Shown here one piece after another: positions 9,088 to 17,650 of a stretch of DNA of 24,236 bases. This DNA is from UBA6109 sp964506465. GTDB taxonomy: Bacteria > Desulfobacterota > Syntrophia > Syntrophales > UBA6109. Every line of letters starts with the position of its first letter. Within the stretch, counting starts at the first letter, position 1. The translations under genes were made by a program, and so were the position numbers. The stretch lies in assembly GCA_964506465.1 (NCBI GenBank), contig CAZDLM010000048.1, positions 1-24,236 on the forward strand, in the 5' to 3' direction. The notes beneath the pieces were generated by a model. That model saw nothing but the letters and a program-made list of their open reading frames with translations. It ran no database searches and was not told the origin of the DNA.

Positions 9088-9169
9088 CCACTTGTACCCC
9101 CCGGCGGAGCCGGCACTCAACCGGGTTCCAGCCGTCAAGGATGCCGTTTCAATTCTTCAATATTTTTTC

Positions 9170-9198
9170 TTGACATCGCCAGTGGTTTTCTGTTAGGG
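9170..9198 (+). promoter_or_regulatory. Candidate promoter of the PxxKW gene
   Basis: TTGACA at 9170-9175 on the plus strand follows an AT-rich tract. A poorly conserved -10 (TTAGGG at 9193-9198, or TGTTAG at 9191-9196) follows. It is the only good -35 in the 290-bp divergent spacer upstream of the plus-strand gene, and it is about 100 nt from its start. The rest of the 8971-9297 spacer shows no coding signal. Confidence 0.35.
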
Positions 9199-9297
9199 AC
9201 GTCCACTTTTTTTATCGTTCATCCGTCAGATCGTCATTATCGTCGATGCAACGGAACACGAAAGCGCGGGGAAACCCAGAGAAAGGAGTGAAGCATC

Positions 9298-9582
9298 ATG
9301 ATCTGCCAGACCGTTCGGTCCGGAGGCGAATGCGCCTTCATGACGAAGAAAGGCTGCGGGTACAACGGCGGAAGCTGCAATGCCATCATCGACAAGTGCG
9401 AAGGGTGCAATAAGATGATTGTTTACAACAGCGCCAGCTACTGCCGTGTCTATCCCGACCCGAAGGGCAAGTGGATGACGGGAAAGTGTCCGACCGCCTC
9501 CCACATCAAGGTGGAAGTCGCGGCGCCGACCCAGAAGGTCAACCCGATCAAGGCATCCAAACGCGCTGCGGGAAAGAAATAG
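9298..9582 (+). CDS. PxxKW family cysteine-rich protein
   Basis: 94 aa. The PxxKW signature is PKGKW (residues 55-59). Eight cysteines are visible (3, 12, 20, 27, 34, 37, 49, 64), including a CEGC pair that suggests metal or Fe-S binding (inference; cofactor unknown). No signal peptide is seen, so it should be cytosolic. The last 25 residues are Lys/Ala-rich and look disordered. AAAGGAG lies about 9 nt before the ATG. The gene stands alone, with a strong intrinsic terminator starting 23 bp after its stop. The family is a small, conserved deltaproteobacterial one without an assigned function, so I give none. Confidence 0.88.
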   Translation: MICQTVRSGGECAFMTKKGCGYNGGSCNAIIDKCEGCNKMIVYNSASYCRVYPDPKGKWMTGKCPTASHIKVEVAAPTQKVNPIKASKRAAGKK

Positions 9583-9604
9583 CCGCCGCCAAACCGGAAG
9601 AAAG

Positions 9605-9636
9605 AGGCCGATGCGAAAACCGTATCGGCCTTTTTG
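9605..9636 (+). terminator. Intrinsic terminator of the PxxKW gene
   Basis: AGGCCGATGCG (9605-9615) pairs with the segment 9621-9631, giving an 11-bp stem with one G-U pair. The loop is AAAAC and a run of five T follows. It sits 23 bp after the stop codon. Confidence 0.9.
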
Positions 9637-9691
9637 TTGTCTCGATGCCTCCTCCCGTCCCGGCCCTATTCGATCGTCCCCGCCCTTTTCC

Positions 9692-9717
9692 GTCACCTCC
9701 GCGAACGCGGGGGTCCA
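9692..9717 (+). repeat. REP-like palindromic repeat, short form (unit A1)
   Basis: Matches the unit GTCA(C/T)(C/T)CCCGCGAA(A/C)GCGGG..TCCA. The stem is CCGCG/CGCGG with a small AA-centred loop. It lies in the 363-bp spacer (9583-9945) between the PxxKW gene and merR, which otherwise holds a terminator, two further repeat units and no gene I can support. Confidence 0.7.
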
Positions 9718-9752
9718 TCGTAACGACGTAGGAGATCTCTGCCGCCTTCATC

Positions 9753-9779
9753 GTCACCCCCGCGAACGCGGGGGTCCAG
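9753..9779 (+). repeat. REP-like palindromic repeat, short form (unit A2)
   Basis: Same unit as A1 and in the same orientation, 61 bp further on. The stem is CCCCCGCG/CGCGGGGG, an 8-bp perfect stem, followed by TCCAG. The adjacent CGCTCTGCTTG at 9780-9790 resembles the sequence next to the copy at 14628 (CTCTCTGCTTG), so the repeat extends beyond the palindrome. Confidence 0.75.
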
Positions 9780-9869
9780 CGCTCTGCTTGGCACAGGGAC
9801 GGATTTCAAATCTGTCCCCAGAAGACTGAGATCCTGAATTTCCGTTTTCCGGGAATATCAGCGGGTGAG

Positions 9870-9894
9870 TGGATTCTGCTTTCGTGAGAATGAC
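9870..9894 (-). repeat. Degenerate inverted REP-like unit (unit A3)
   Basis: TGGATTCTGCTTTCG at 9870-9884 followed by TGAGAATGAC is an eroded reverse-oriented copy of the unit. A partial arm GCGGGAATGAC follows at 9903-9913. With A2 this forms a head-to-head fold-back pair, the arrangement also seen at 14628-14737. It lies just past the merR stop, where its transcript hairpin could protect or end that mRNA (inference). Confidence 0.55.
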
Positions 9895-9945
9895 AAGGGC
9901 AAGCGGGAATGACGGAGGCGAGAAGGAGGAAGACAAGAAGAGGGC

Positions 9946-10293
9946 TCAGCGCATCTTGTCCCGGATTTCTTCCAGCCCTTTTTTCACTTCGGCCAGCAGC
10001 TCCCGGTCGTCGAGCGTAAAGAGATCGGCCGGCTTTTCCCGGCGCTTCCTCATGCGGATCAACTGCCGTTTCGCCCCGTCGATGGTGAATCTTTCTTCGT
10101 AGAGGAGTTTCTTGATGAGGAGGAGTTCTTCGACGTCTTTTCTTCGGTAAACCCGCTGCGCCGAACTCGTTCGCTCCGGCCGCACGCTGCGGAATTCGGA
10201 TTCCCAGAACCGGACGACGTAAGGCTCGACGCCCAGGATCCGGCTGACTTCCCCGATGCGAAAATAGGCCTTGTTCGGGATTGTCGTTTCCAT
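9946..10293 (-). CDS. MerR family transcriptional regulator
   Basis: 115 aa. The N-terminal winged helix-turn-helix is FRIGEVSRILGVEPYVVRFW, followed by RVYRRKDVEELLLIKKLLYE (about 11-65). A charged helical tail replaces a classical effector domain, and there is no metal-binding Cys cluster. This short MerR type is often the last gene after ihfA in deltaproteobacterial pheST operons, as here (121 bp after the ihfA stop). Its regulon is unknown. The Shine-Dalgarno is weak, but the start is fixed by the family N-terminus. Confidence 0.88.
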   Translation of the reverse strand: METTIPNKAYFRIGEVSRILGVEPYVVRFWESEFRSVRPERTSSAQRVYRRKDVEELLLIKKLLYEERFTIDGAKRQLIRMRKRREKPADLFTLDDRELLAEVKKGLEEIRDKMR

Positions 10294-10414
10294 GAATGGA
10301 CCCCGCGTTCCCTTGCGTCAAAGCCCGAAAGCGTCCGGGGAGAGGCGGCATGCCGCCGCGACGTCCCGCCCCGAGACGCGTCACGAAGGATCTTTTCGCG
10401 CGAATCCCGCGGGT

Positions 10415-10690
10415 TTATCCGTTGAGCGCCTTACGGAGAACCTGGCTGGACTTGAAGGTCAGAACGCGCCGGGCCGTGATTTCAATCTCCTGGCCCGTCT
10501 GGGGATTTCTGCCGCGCCGGGACTTCTTTTCCTTCACGACGAAGTTCCCGAACCCGGAGATCTTGATCTTCTCTCCCTGGGAGAGACGGTCCTTCATGAT
10601 ATCGAAGACCGACTCGACGATCTTGGCCGAATCCTTCTTCGAAAATCCCAGCTGCTCGTACACGTCCTGAATGATGTCTATCTTGGTCAT
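10415..10690 (-). CDS. ihfA: Integration host factor subunit alpha (HU/IHF family)
   Basis: 91 aa. It is a DNA-bending histone-like protein, normally an IHF alpha-beta heterodimer, used in transcription, replication and recombination. It has the HU/IHF dimerisation helices, GEKIKISGFGNF, then the DNA-intercalating beta arm with RRGRNPQTGQEIEI, where the Pro inserts into the minor groove. The long acidic N-terminal part (TKIDIIQDVYEQLGFSKKDS) and its position 29 bp after pheT favour IhfA over HU. GGGAGGA lies about 8 nt before the ATG. It is cytosolic and nucleoid-associated. Confidence 0.94.
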   Translation of the reverse strand: MTKIDIIQDVYEQLGFSKKDSAKIVESVFDIMKDRLSQGEKIKISGFGNFVVKEKKSRRGRNPQTGQEIEITARRVLTFKSSQVLRKALNG

Positions 10691-10719
10691 GGATTCCGTC
10701 CTCCCTGTCAGGCTGTCGT

Positions 10720-13137
10720 CTATTCCGCACCCCTGATCCGTGCCCCTGTCTCCTTCACGATCGCGCTCACGATCCTTTCGTGCACCGCCCGTATTTCTTC
10801 GTCCGTCAATGTCCGCTCAGCGGAGCGGTAGGAGAATCGCATGCCGACGCTTTTCTTTCCCTCGTCGACGCCCCGGCCGGTATATACATCAAAGATATCG
10901 ACACTTTCAAGTAATTCTTCGCCGCTTTCCTTAACAATTCGCAGCATCTTTTCCGCCTCGACCCCCCTGTCCACCAGAAACGCCGTATCGCGCGAACCGG
11001 ACGGGTATCGCGGAATCTCCCGGAAGGCGACGCTGTCGGAAAAATGTTCCGTCAGGGCATCCAGATCGAGTTCGAAGACGACGGCCCGGTCCTTCATGTC
11101 GAGAGCGGCCTGCACGGCGGGATGGATTTCGCCGACAAATCCCATCGTTTCCCCGCCGAGAGAAACGCCGCAGCAGCGGCCGGGATGGAGAAATGGCTCG
11201 CGGAAGTCGGAGCGGTATTCCGCCCCGGCATAACGCAGCGCGTCCAGGAGGCCCTCGACTGCCCCCTTCAGGTCGAAGAAGTCCGCTTGGGCGCCGCCGA
11301 AACCCCAGCCTTCCTCGTAGCGCACGCCCGCAATCAGCGCCCCAACACGGTTCCGCTCCAGGGGAAGCTTCCCGTCGCCGCGGTGGAAGAACACCTTCCC
11401 GATTTCATAGATCTTCAGATCGCCGGCGCCGGCGTAGGCATTTCGCCGCCAGGTTTCGACGAGGCTCCAGAGAATCGTCGTGCGCAGGACCGACTGGTCT
11501 TCCGACAGGGGATTGGCGATCCTTACCCAGTTCCGCCGCCCGTCCTTTTCGGGCAGGCCGAGACGATCCGCCGAAAGGGGCGAAATGAAGCTGTAGTTGA
11601 TGACCTCGGCATATCCGCACCCGGAGAGAAAGTCGCGGATCCGTCTTTCGACCACGCCCTTCTTCGATTCCGCCGGCGGCTCCGCAGCCGCGCACGGGAG
11701 CGTCACGGGCACGCGGTCGAATCCCCAGAGGCGGGCGATCTCCTCCACCAGGTCGATCTCCCGCTCGATGTCGACGCGGAAAGAAGGCGGGCGCACCGAA
11801 TATCGCCCCTCGCCGGCCTTTTCGACCTTCATCTCGATCCCTTCGAGGATGCGGACCATCTCCGGCTCCGGAATCGATGTGCCGAGGACGGCATTGACCC
11901 TCTCGGCGCGCAGGGAGATCGCACCCGCCGTCTTCACGGGGGTTGGATACTGATCGATGATCCCGCGCAGGATCGTTCCGCCGGAAAGCTCCGCGATGAG
12001 CTGCGCCGCCCGGTTCGCCGCCCGGACGACCCCCTCTGGATCGATCCCGCGTTCGAAGCGGTAGGCGGCATCCGTTCCCATGCCCATGGACCGGGCCGAC
12101 CGGCGGATGGAGGAAGGATTGAAATAGGCGCTCTCCAAAAGGATGTCCGACGTGTCTTCCTTGACCTCCGAGTTGAGCCCGCCCATGATGCCGCCGATGG
12201 CGACCGGCTTCTTCCCGTCGCAGATCATGAGGACGCCGCCGTTCAGGGTCCGCTCCTTGCCGTCCAGGGACACGAAAGGCTCGCCCTCCCGCGAACGGCG
12301 CACCTCGATTCTGCCCTCTTCGAGAAAACGGAAATCGAAGGCGTGCAGCGGCTGGCCGAATTCGAGCATGACGAAATTGGTGACATCGACGACGTTGTTG
12401 ATCGCGCGCATCCCCGCCGCTTCCAGGCGTCGCCGCATCCACGCGGGCGACGGTCCGATCTTGACCTTGCGGATCATCCGCGCCGTATACCGCGGGCACA
12501 GATCCGCATCCAGGATCCGGACGGATGTGGCGCCCTTGACCTCTTCCGCGCCCTCTCTCGGATCGATCTTCGGATAGCGCAGGGTCTTCCCCGTCAGGAA
12601 GGCCACTTCCCGCGCGATCCCGATCATCGAAAGGCAGTCCGAACGGTTGGGGGTGATGCCGATGTCGAGGACGGTATCGATCAGGCCGAGGGCGTCGGCC
12701 AGATCGGCCCCCTCCTGCAGGTCTCCCTGGAGATCCATGATCCCCGCGGCGTCGTCGCCGATGCCGAGCTCCTCTTCGGAGCAGAGCATCCCCTCGGAGG
12801 CCTCCCCGCGGATCTTCGTGCTCTTGATCGTATAGCCGCCGGGGATCACCGCCCCGACCTTCGCAAAGGCCGAAAGCATCCCCGCGCGGACATTGGGCGC
12901 CCCGCAGACGACCGGATAGACCGTTTCGCCCGTCCGCACCTGGCAGATGGAGAGTTTATCGGCATCGGGATGGGGTTTTACGGAAAGGACCCTCGCCACG
13001 ACGACATCCGAAAAATCGGGCCTCTTCGGCTCGACGGAGTCGACTTCGAGCCCGGCCATGGTCAGCCGCTCGGCGATCTCCCCCGGGGAAAGATCGATAT
13101 CGACGTAGTCTTGAAGCCAGCGAATCGGCGTCCGCAT
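10720..13137 (-). CDS. pheT: Phenylalanine-tRNA ligase beta subunit
   Basis: 805 aa, standard length. It is the large subunit of the alpha2-beta2 PheRS and handles tRNA binding and editing. The start at 13135-13137 is preceded by AAGGTG, and the protein opens with MRTPIRWLQDYVDIDLSP, the family N-terminus. A longer in-frame start at 13191 adds unrelated residues. Domains in order: an EMAP/OB-type tRNA-binding domain (about 40-150, with HPDADKLSICQV and CGAPNVRAGM), B3/4 (about 210-380, with NNVVDVTNFVMLEFGQPLHAFD), B5 (about 400-470), the catalytic-like core (about 480-690), and a C-terminal FDX-ACB anticodon-binding domain (RYPSGSRDTAFLVD to the end). It lies 63 bp downstream of pheS and 29 bp upstream of ihfA. 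Confidence 0.97.
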   Translation of the reverse strand: MRTPIRWLQDYVDIDLSPGEIAERLTMAGLEVDSVEPKRPDFSDVVVARVLSVKPHPDADKLSICQVRTGETVYPVVCGAPNVRAGMLSAFAKVGAVIPGGYTIKSTKIRGEASEGMLCSEEELGIGDDAAGIMDLQGDLQEGADLADALGLIDTVLDIGITPNRSDCLSMIGIAREVAFLTGKTLRYPKIDPREGAEEVKGATSVRILDADLCPRYTARMIRKVKIGPSPAWMRRRLEAAGMRAINNVVDVTNFVMLEFGQPLHAFDFRFLEEGRIEVRRSREGEPFVSLDGKERTLNGGVLMICDGKKPVAIGGIMGGLNSEVKEDTSDILLESAYFNPSSIRRSARSMGMGTDAAYRFERGIDPEGVVRAANRAAQLIAELSGGTILRGIIDQYPTPVKTAGAISLRAERVNAVLGTSIPEPEMVRILEGIEMKVEKAGEGRYSVRPPSFRVDIEREIDLVEEIARLWGFDRVPVTLPCAAAEPPAESKKGVVERRIRDFLSGCGYAEVINYSFISPLSADRLGLPEKDGRRNWVRIANPLSEDQSVLRTTILWSLVETWRRNAYAGAGDLKIYEIGKVFFHRGDGKLPLERNRVGALIAGVRYEEGWGFGGAQADFFDLKGAVEGLLDALRYAGAEYRSDFREPFLHPGRCCGVSLGGETMGFVGEIHPAVQAALDMKDRAVVFELDLDALTEHFSDSVAFREIPRYPSGSRDTAFLVDRGVEAEKMLRIVKESGEELLESVDIFDVYTGRGVDEGKKSVGMRFSYRSAERTLTDEEIRAVHERIVSAIVKETGARIRGAE

Positions 13138-13200
13138 AGGTTCACCTTTGTTCGACGGGCCTGCCGCGTTCCGCCGCTGCGGACCCGACAAAGAAAAAAT

Positions 13201-14213
<1,013 letters not shown>

Positions 14214-14217
<4 letters not shown>

Positions 14218-14573
14218 GCCGTGAGATTGCCCCTTGCGATGCCGACGATTTCGACAAAGGCCTGCGGATCGTGAACGGCCAGATCGGCGAGGATCTTGCG
14301 GTCGAGCTCGACGCCCGCCTTCTTCAGGCCGTCCATGAGGCGGCTGTACGAGATCTCCTGCGCCCGCGCCGCGGCACTCACCCGCGCAATCCACAGGCTC
14401 CGGAAATCGCGCTTCCGCACCCTCCGGTCGCGAAAGGCATACTTCAGCGAACGATCCACCGCTTCCGTAGCCGTGCGAAGCAGGCGGTGGCGCGATCCGA
14501 AAAAGCCCTTGGCGAGCTTGAACACCTTCCTTCTCTTCTTCTTGGCGTTGACCGCCCTCTTTACCCTTGCCAT
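14214..14573 (-). CDS. rplT: 50S ribosomal protein L20
   Basis: 119 aa, standard length. It is an early 23S rRNA-binding assembly protein with the basic N-terminal extension (RVKRAVNAKKKRRKVFKLAKGFFG) and the globular SYSRLMDGLKKAGVELDRK region. TAGGAG lies 8 nt before the ATG. In E. coli L20 represses translation of its own operon by binding mRNA upstream of rpmI. Whether that site exists here was not tested. A 232-bp gap separates it from rpmI, much wider than usual and filled by repeats. Confidence 0.98.
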
Positions 14574-14627
14574 TTTGATGATCTCCTAAAATAAATGACT
14601 GTCTATCGTCTTGTCATTGCGCCGGGT

Positions 14628-14654
14628 GTCATCCCCGCAAAGGCGGGGACCCAG
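14628..14654 (+). repeat. REP-like palindromic repeat, short form (unit C1)
   Basis: GTCAT, then CCCCGC AAAG GCGGGG (14633-14648), then ACCCAG. It lies in the rpmI-rplT gap and forms a head-to-head pair with the long-form unit at 14691-14737, so the whole 14628-14737 stretch can fold back on itself. Confidence 0.75.
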
Positions 14655-14690
14655 CTCTCTGCTTGAAACGGGACGAAGTTCTCAAAACCC

Positions 14691-14737
14691 TGGATTCCCG
14701 CCGCAGCCTGCCCTCGCGGAGGCGGGGCGGGAATGAC
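14691..14737 (-). repeat. REP-like palindromic repeat, long form (unit C2)
   Basis: The outer arms ATTCCCGC (14694-14701) and GCGGGAAT (14727-14734) pair perfectly. Between them lies a 19-nt core, CGCAGCCTGCCCTCGCGGA (14702-14720), found unchanged in the unit at 17651-17698. It is in opposite orientation to C1. Confidence 0.75.
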
Positions 14738-14805
14738 AATGAAAACTGCAGACCGCCGTGGCTTTTAACGAACCCGCGACGGCCCCACCTCGGGAAAGAC
14801 CGTCT

Positions 14806-15009
14806 CTACTTGCCGCCGTACGGCAGCAGACGCTTGATTTCCCGCTCGTTCGTCGAGTCCAGGATCGTCGCTTTCCTCAGATTGCGCTTCCTTTTTGCGT
14901 TCTTCGTCGTCAGGATGTGGCTCCCGAATGCCTTTTCCCGCTTCACTTTTCCCGTTCCGGTGACGCGGAAGCGCTTGGCCGCTCCCCTGTGCGTTTTCTG
15001 TTTCGGCAT
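14806..15009 (-). CDS. rpmI: 50S ribosomal protein L35
   Basis: 67 aa, standard length. It begins MPKQKTHRGAAKRFRVTGTG, the family signature, and ends KRLLPYGGK. The start at 15007-15009 has AAAGGAG at good spacing. A longer in-frame start at 15117 would run antiphase into infC and is not credible. It lies 64 bp downstream of infC in the classic infC-rpmI-rplT order. Confidence 0.98.
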   Translation of the reverse strand: MPKQKTHRGAAKRFRVTGTGKVKREKAFGSHILTTKNAKRKRNLRKATILDSTNEREIKRLLPYGGK

Positions 15010-15073
15010 GATATCTCCTTTATCCTGCACCCGTTTCCGCGGGTTGATGCGCTTTTTCCAGATGACGGCGCCC

Positions 15074-15583
15074 TTACTTTTTCGGCGCCACCACCATGAC
15101 CATATTTCTTCCTTCAAGCTTGGGGAACTGGTCGATCGTACCGAGCTCGGCCACCTCTTTCTGGATCCCTTCCATGATCCGGCGGCCGATGTCGATGTAC
15201 GCGATTTCGCGGCCCCGGAACATCATGCTGATCTTGACCTTGTTCTTTTCTTCCAGGAATCGCTTCACATGCTTGATCTTTACCGCCAGGTCGTGCTCGT
15301 CGGTCTTCGGCCGGAGGCGAATCTCCTTCACCTGGATAACGCTTTGGCTCTTCCTGGCCGTCTGCAGCTTCTTGCTCTGCTGATACCGGAACTTTCCATA
15401 GTCCATGATCCGGCAGACCGGCGGTTGCGCACCAGGCGACACTTCAACAAGATCGAATCCCGTTTTTGCCGCCTCTGCCAGGGCATCGGTGATGGACAGA
15501 ACACCCAACTGCTTTCCCTCGGCATCGATGACCCTGACCTGTGCAACCCTGATTTCGCGGTTAATGCGGAAATCCTTGCTGAT
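15074..15583 (-). CDS. infC: Translation initiation factor IF-3, apparent AUC start codon
   Basis: 169 aa when read from ATC (complement of 15581-15583). It binds the 30S subunit and proofreads start-codon choice. The N-domain runs from KDFRINREIRVAQVRVID and includes TGFDLVEVSP and CRIMDYGKFRYQQ. The C-domain has KEIRLRPKTDEHDL and MMFRGREIA, and the protein ends VVAPKK. No ATG, GTG or TTG is in frame before residue 26. The ATC has a perfect AAGGAGGT six nt upstream and matches the position where homologues begin (Met-x-Lys-Asp-Phe-Arg-Ile-Asn). The TTG at 15508 would remove part of the N-domain. IF-3 discriminates against such codons, so the rare start allows autoregulation, as known for AUU in E. 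coli infC. Confidence 0.94.
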   Translation of the reverse strand: MSKDFRINREIRVAQVRVIDAEGKQLGVLSITDALAEAAKTGFDLVEVSPGAQPPVCRIMDYGKFRYQQSKKLQTARKSQSVIQVKEIRLRPKTDEHDLAVKIKHVKRFLEEKNKVKISMMFRGREIAYIDIGRRIMEGIQKEVAELGTIDQFPKLEGRNMVMVVAPKK

Positions 15584-15595
15584 ACGCCACCTCCT
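15581..15595 (-). promoter_or_regulatory. infC ribosome binding site with AUC start
   Basis: The minus strand reads AAGGAGGTGGCGT directly followed by ATC. The eight-base AAGGAGGT is a full anti-16S match, the strongest Shine-Dalgarno in the window, as expected when the start codon itself is poor. It decides the infC start. Confidence 0.85.
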
Positions 15596-15615
15596 TTTTT
15601 GTCTGTCTTCCGTTC

Positions 15616-15640
15616 CCCCGGGACGGTAAGCGTTCCGGGG
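15616..15640 (-). promoter_or_regulatory. Hairpin in the infC leader
   Basis: On the minus strand CCCCGGAACG, loop CTTAC, then CGTCCCGGGG gives a 10-bp stem with a single A-C mismatch, about 20 nt upstream of the infC Shine-Dalgarno. No T-run follows, so it is not a terminator. It may be a processing or control element between thrS and infC (inference). Confidence 0.45.
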
Positions 15641-15678
15641 CGATAACGCCTATTCCTGCGATCGCCGTTCCACGTCTA

Positions 15679-17595
15679 TTATTGGTACTGCGCGCAGCGA
15701 TCTTTTACAAGGGCAATAAATTCATCGATGCCGACGGAGCCGAGGTTCTTTCCGTCCCGCAGGCGGGGGGCCACCTTGCCCTCCTGCGCCTCCCGGTCGC
15801 CGATCACCAGCATGTAGGGGATCTTCTGCATCTGGGCCTCGCGGATCTTGTAGCCCAGTTTCTGATTGTCGAAATCCTTCTCGACGCGGATGCCGTCCGC
15901 AGTCAGCTTTGCATACACCTCTTCCCCGTAGGGGATCTGGCGGTCCGTGACGGTGATCAGCCGCGCCTGCACCGGAGAGAGCCACACCGGCAGGGCGCCC
16001 GCGTAGTGCTCGATCAGCACGCCCAGAAAGCGCTCGATGGCGCCGAGGATCACCCGGTGCAGCATGACCGGCCGCTTCCGCTCGCCGTCCGCCGCCATAT
16101 AGGTGAGATCGAATCTCTCCGGCAGGGTGAAATCGCACTGGATCGTGGCGCACTGCCACTTTCGCTTCAGGGCGTCCTTGAGCTTGAAGTCGATCTTCGG
16201 CCCGTAGAAGGCGCCGTCGCCTTCGTTGACCTCATAGGGAATCTTGTTGTCCTCGAGGGCCGCCCGCAGCGCGGATGTCGCCAGTTCCCAGTCCGCGTCG
16301 GTGCCGATGGAATTCTCGGGCCGCGTGCTCAGCTCCACCTCGTACTCGAAGCCGAAGATCTTCATCGCATACGCGACGAAGTCGGCGACGCCGCGGATCT
16401 CGGTGTTAAGCTGTTCCGGCGTGCAGAGGATATGCGCATCGTCCTGCGTGAACTGCCGCACACGGAGCAGACCGTGCAGCACGCCCGTCTTCTCGTGCCG
16501 GTGGACGGTGCCCAGTTCGAAGTAGCGCAGCGGAAGGTCCCGGTAACTGCGGATCTTCGATTTGTAGATCAGCATGTGGGCGAGGCAGTTCATCGGCTTG
16601 ATGCCGTAGGCCTGGCCCTCGACTTCCGTGAAATACATGTTCTCGCGGTAATGCTCGTAGTGCCCCGACCGCTTCCAGAGATCGACCTTGAGGATCTGGG
16701 GGCCCATGACCATGTCATAGCCGCGCTTCAGGTGTTCCTTCCTCTCCCAATCCTCGATGATGTACCGCAGCAGCATCCCCTTCGGATGGAAGATGGCGAG
16801 TCCCGCGCCGGCCTCTTCGTTCACCTGGAACAGGTCGAGCTCCTTGCCGAGGCGCCGGTGGTCGCGTTTGCGGGCCTCTTCGAGAATCCGCAGGTGTTCG
16901 TCCAACAGCTCCTGGGTCGCAAAGCCGGTGCCGTAAATCCGCTGGAGCATCTTGTTGCGCTCGTCGCCCCGCCAGTAGGCTCCGGCCACGCTGAGCAGCT
17001 TGAAGGCCTTGATCATGCCGGTCGAGGGGACATGCGGGCCGCGGCACAGGTCCACGTACTCGCCCTGCCGGTAGAGGCTGACGGTCTTCACGTCCTCGGG
17101 CAGGTCCCTCAACAGCTCGACCTTGTAGCCCTCGCCGCGTTCCCGGAAGAGCTCGACGGCCTTCTCCCGCGACAGCTCCTCGCGCCGGAAAGGATAGTCC
17201 GCGGCCGCGATCTCCTTCATCCGCGCCTCGATCTTCTCGAGGTCTTCGGGCGTGAAGGTCTGATCGTAGTCGAAGTCGTAGTAGAACCCGTCCTCGATCG
17301 ATGGCCCGATGCTGACCTGGACCTTCTCGAAGCTGTCCTGGACCGCCTGGGCCATGATATGGGAGATGCTGTGGCGGAGGATCGACAACCCCTCTTTGGA
17401 TGACCAATCGATGGGTTCCAGAACGCCGCCTTCGTGAAGGATGGAAGACAGATCGAGGGCGCGGCCGTTCAGTCTGGCCGCCACCGAGGAGGAGAGCAAT
17501 TCAGGCTTCCACGCGGCGATCGCCTCGCGGGCCGTCGCTTCCGCCGGGAGACTGCGTTCCGAGCCGTCCGGATATTTCAAACCGATCGATGCCAT
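15679..17595 (-). CDS. thrS: Threonine-tRNA ligase
   Basis: 638 aa, standard length (E. coli 642). It charges tRNA-Thr. Domains: TGS (about 1-62, KYPDGSERSLP), the SAD editing domain with the HxxxH motif HSISH and CRGPH, the class II catalytic core with zinc Cys in MKPMNCLAHM, motif 2 RHEKTGVLHGLLRVRQFTQDD, motif 3 HRVILGAIERFLGVLIEH, and a C-terminal anticodon-binding domain (LSPVQARLITVTDRQ to the end). I chose the ATG at 17593-17595 because it gives the family N-terminus MASIGLKYPDG. The ATG nine codons upstream (17622) cannot be excluded. The Shine-Dalgarno is weak at both. It heads the translation operon. Its upstream region is occupied by repeats and no clear promoter was found. Confidence 0.96.
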   Translation of the reverse strand: MASIGLKYPDGSERSLPAEATAREAIAAWKPELLSSSVAARLNGRALDLSSILHEGGVLEPIDWSSKEGLSILRHSISHIMAQAVQDSFEKVQVSIGPSIEDGFYYDFDYDQTFTPEDLEKIEARMKEIAAADYPFRREELSREKAVELFRERGEGYKVELLRDLPEDVKTVSLYRQGEYVDLCRGPHVPSTGMIKAFKLLSVAGAYWRGDERNKMLQRIYGTGFATQELLDEHLRILEEARKRDHRRLGKELDLFQVNEEAGAGLAIFHPKGMLLRYIIEDWERKEHLKRGYDMVMGPQILKVDLWKRSGHYEHYRENMYFTEVEGQAYGIKPMNCLAHMLIYKSKIRSYRDLPLRYFELGTVHRHEKTGVLHGLLRVRQFTQDDAHILCTPEQLNTEIRGVADFVAYAMKIFGFEYEVELSTRPENSIGTDADWELATSALRAALEDNKIPYEVNEGDGAFYGPKIDFKLKDALKRKWQCATIQCDFTLPERFDLTYMAADGERKRPVMLHRVILGAIERFLGVLIEHYAGALPVWLSPVQARLITVTDRQIPYGEEVYAKLTADGIRVEKDFDNQKLGYKIREAQMQKIPYMLVIGDREAQEGKVAPRLRDGKNLGSVGIDEFIALVKDRCAQYQ

Positions 17596-17650
17596 ATCTT
17601 TCTTCGATGACTTCTTTGTCATTCCTGCGACTGCTGAGTAATCAGAGCGC

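Noticed and set aside
9007..9091. Remnant of a IIC gene upstream of IID
   Set aside because: The upstream minus-strand frame is short, out of phase and not hydrophobic. No IIC-like sequence is visible.
9692..9779. Possible CRISPR-like array
   Set aside because: Only two direct copies with a 35-bp gap, each unit is itself a palindrome, spacing elsewhere is irregular, and there are no cas genes. The units fit a dispersed REP-like family.
15682..17403. 573-aa plus-strand open frame
   Set aside because: Antisense shadow of thrS.
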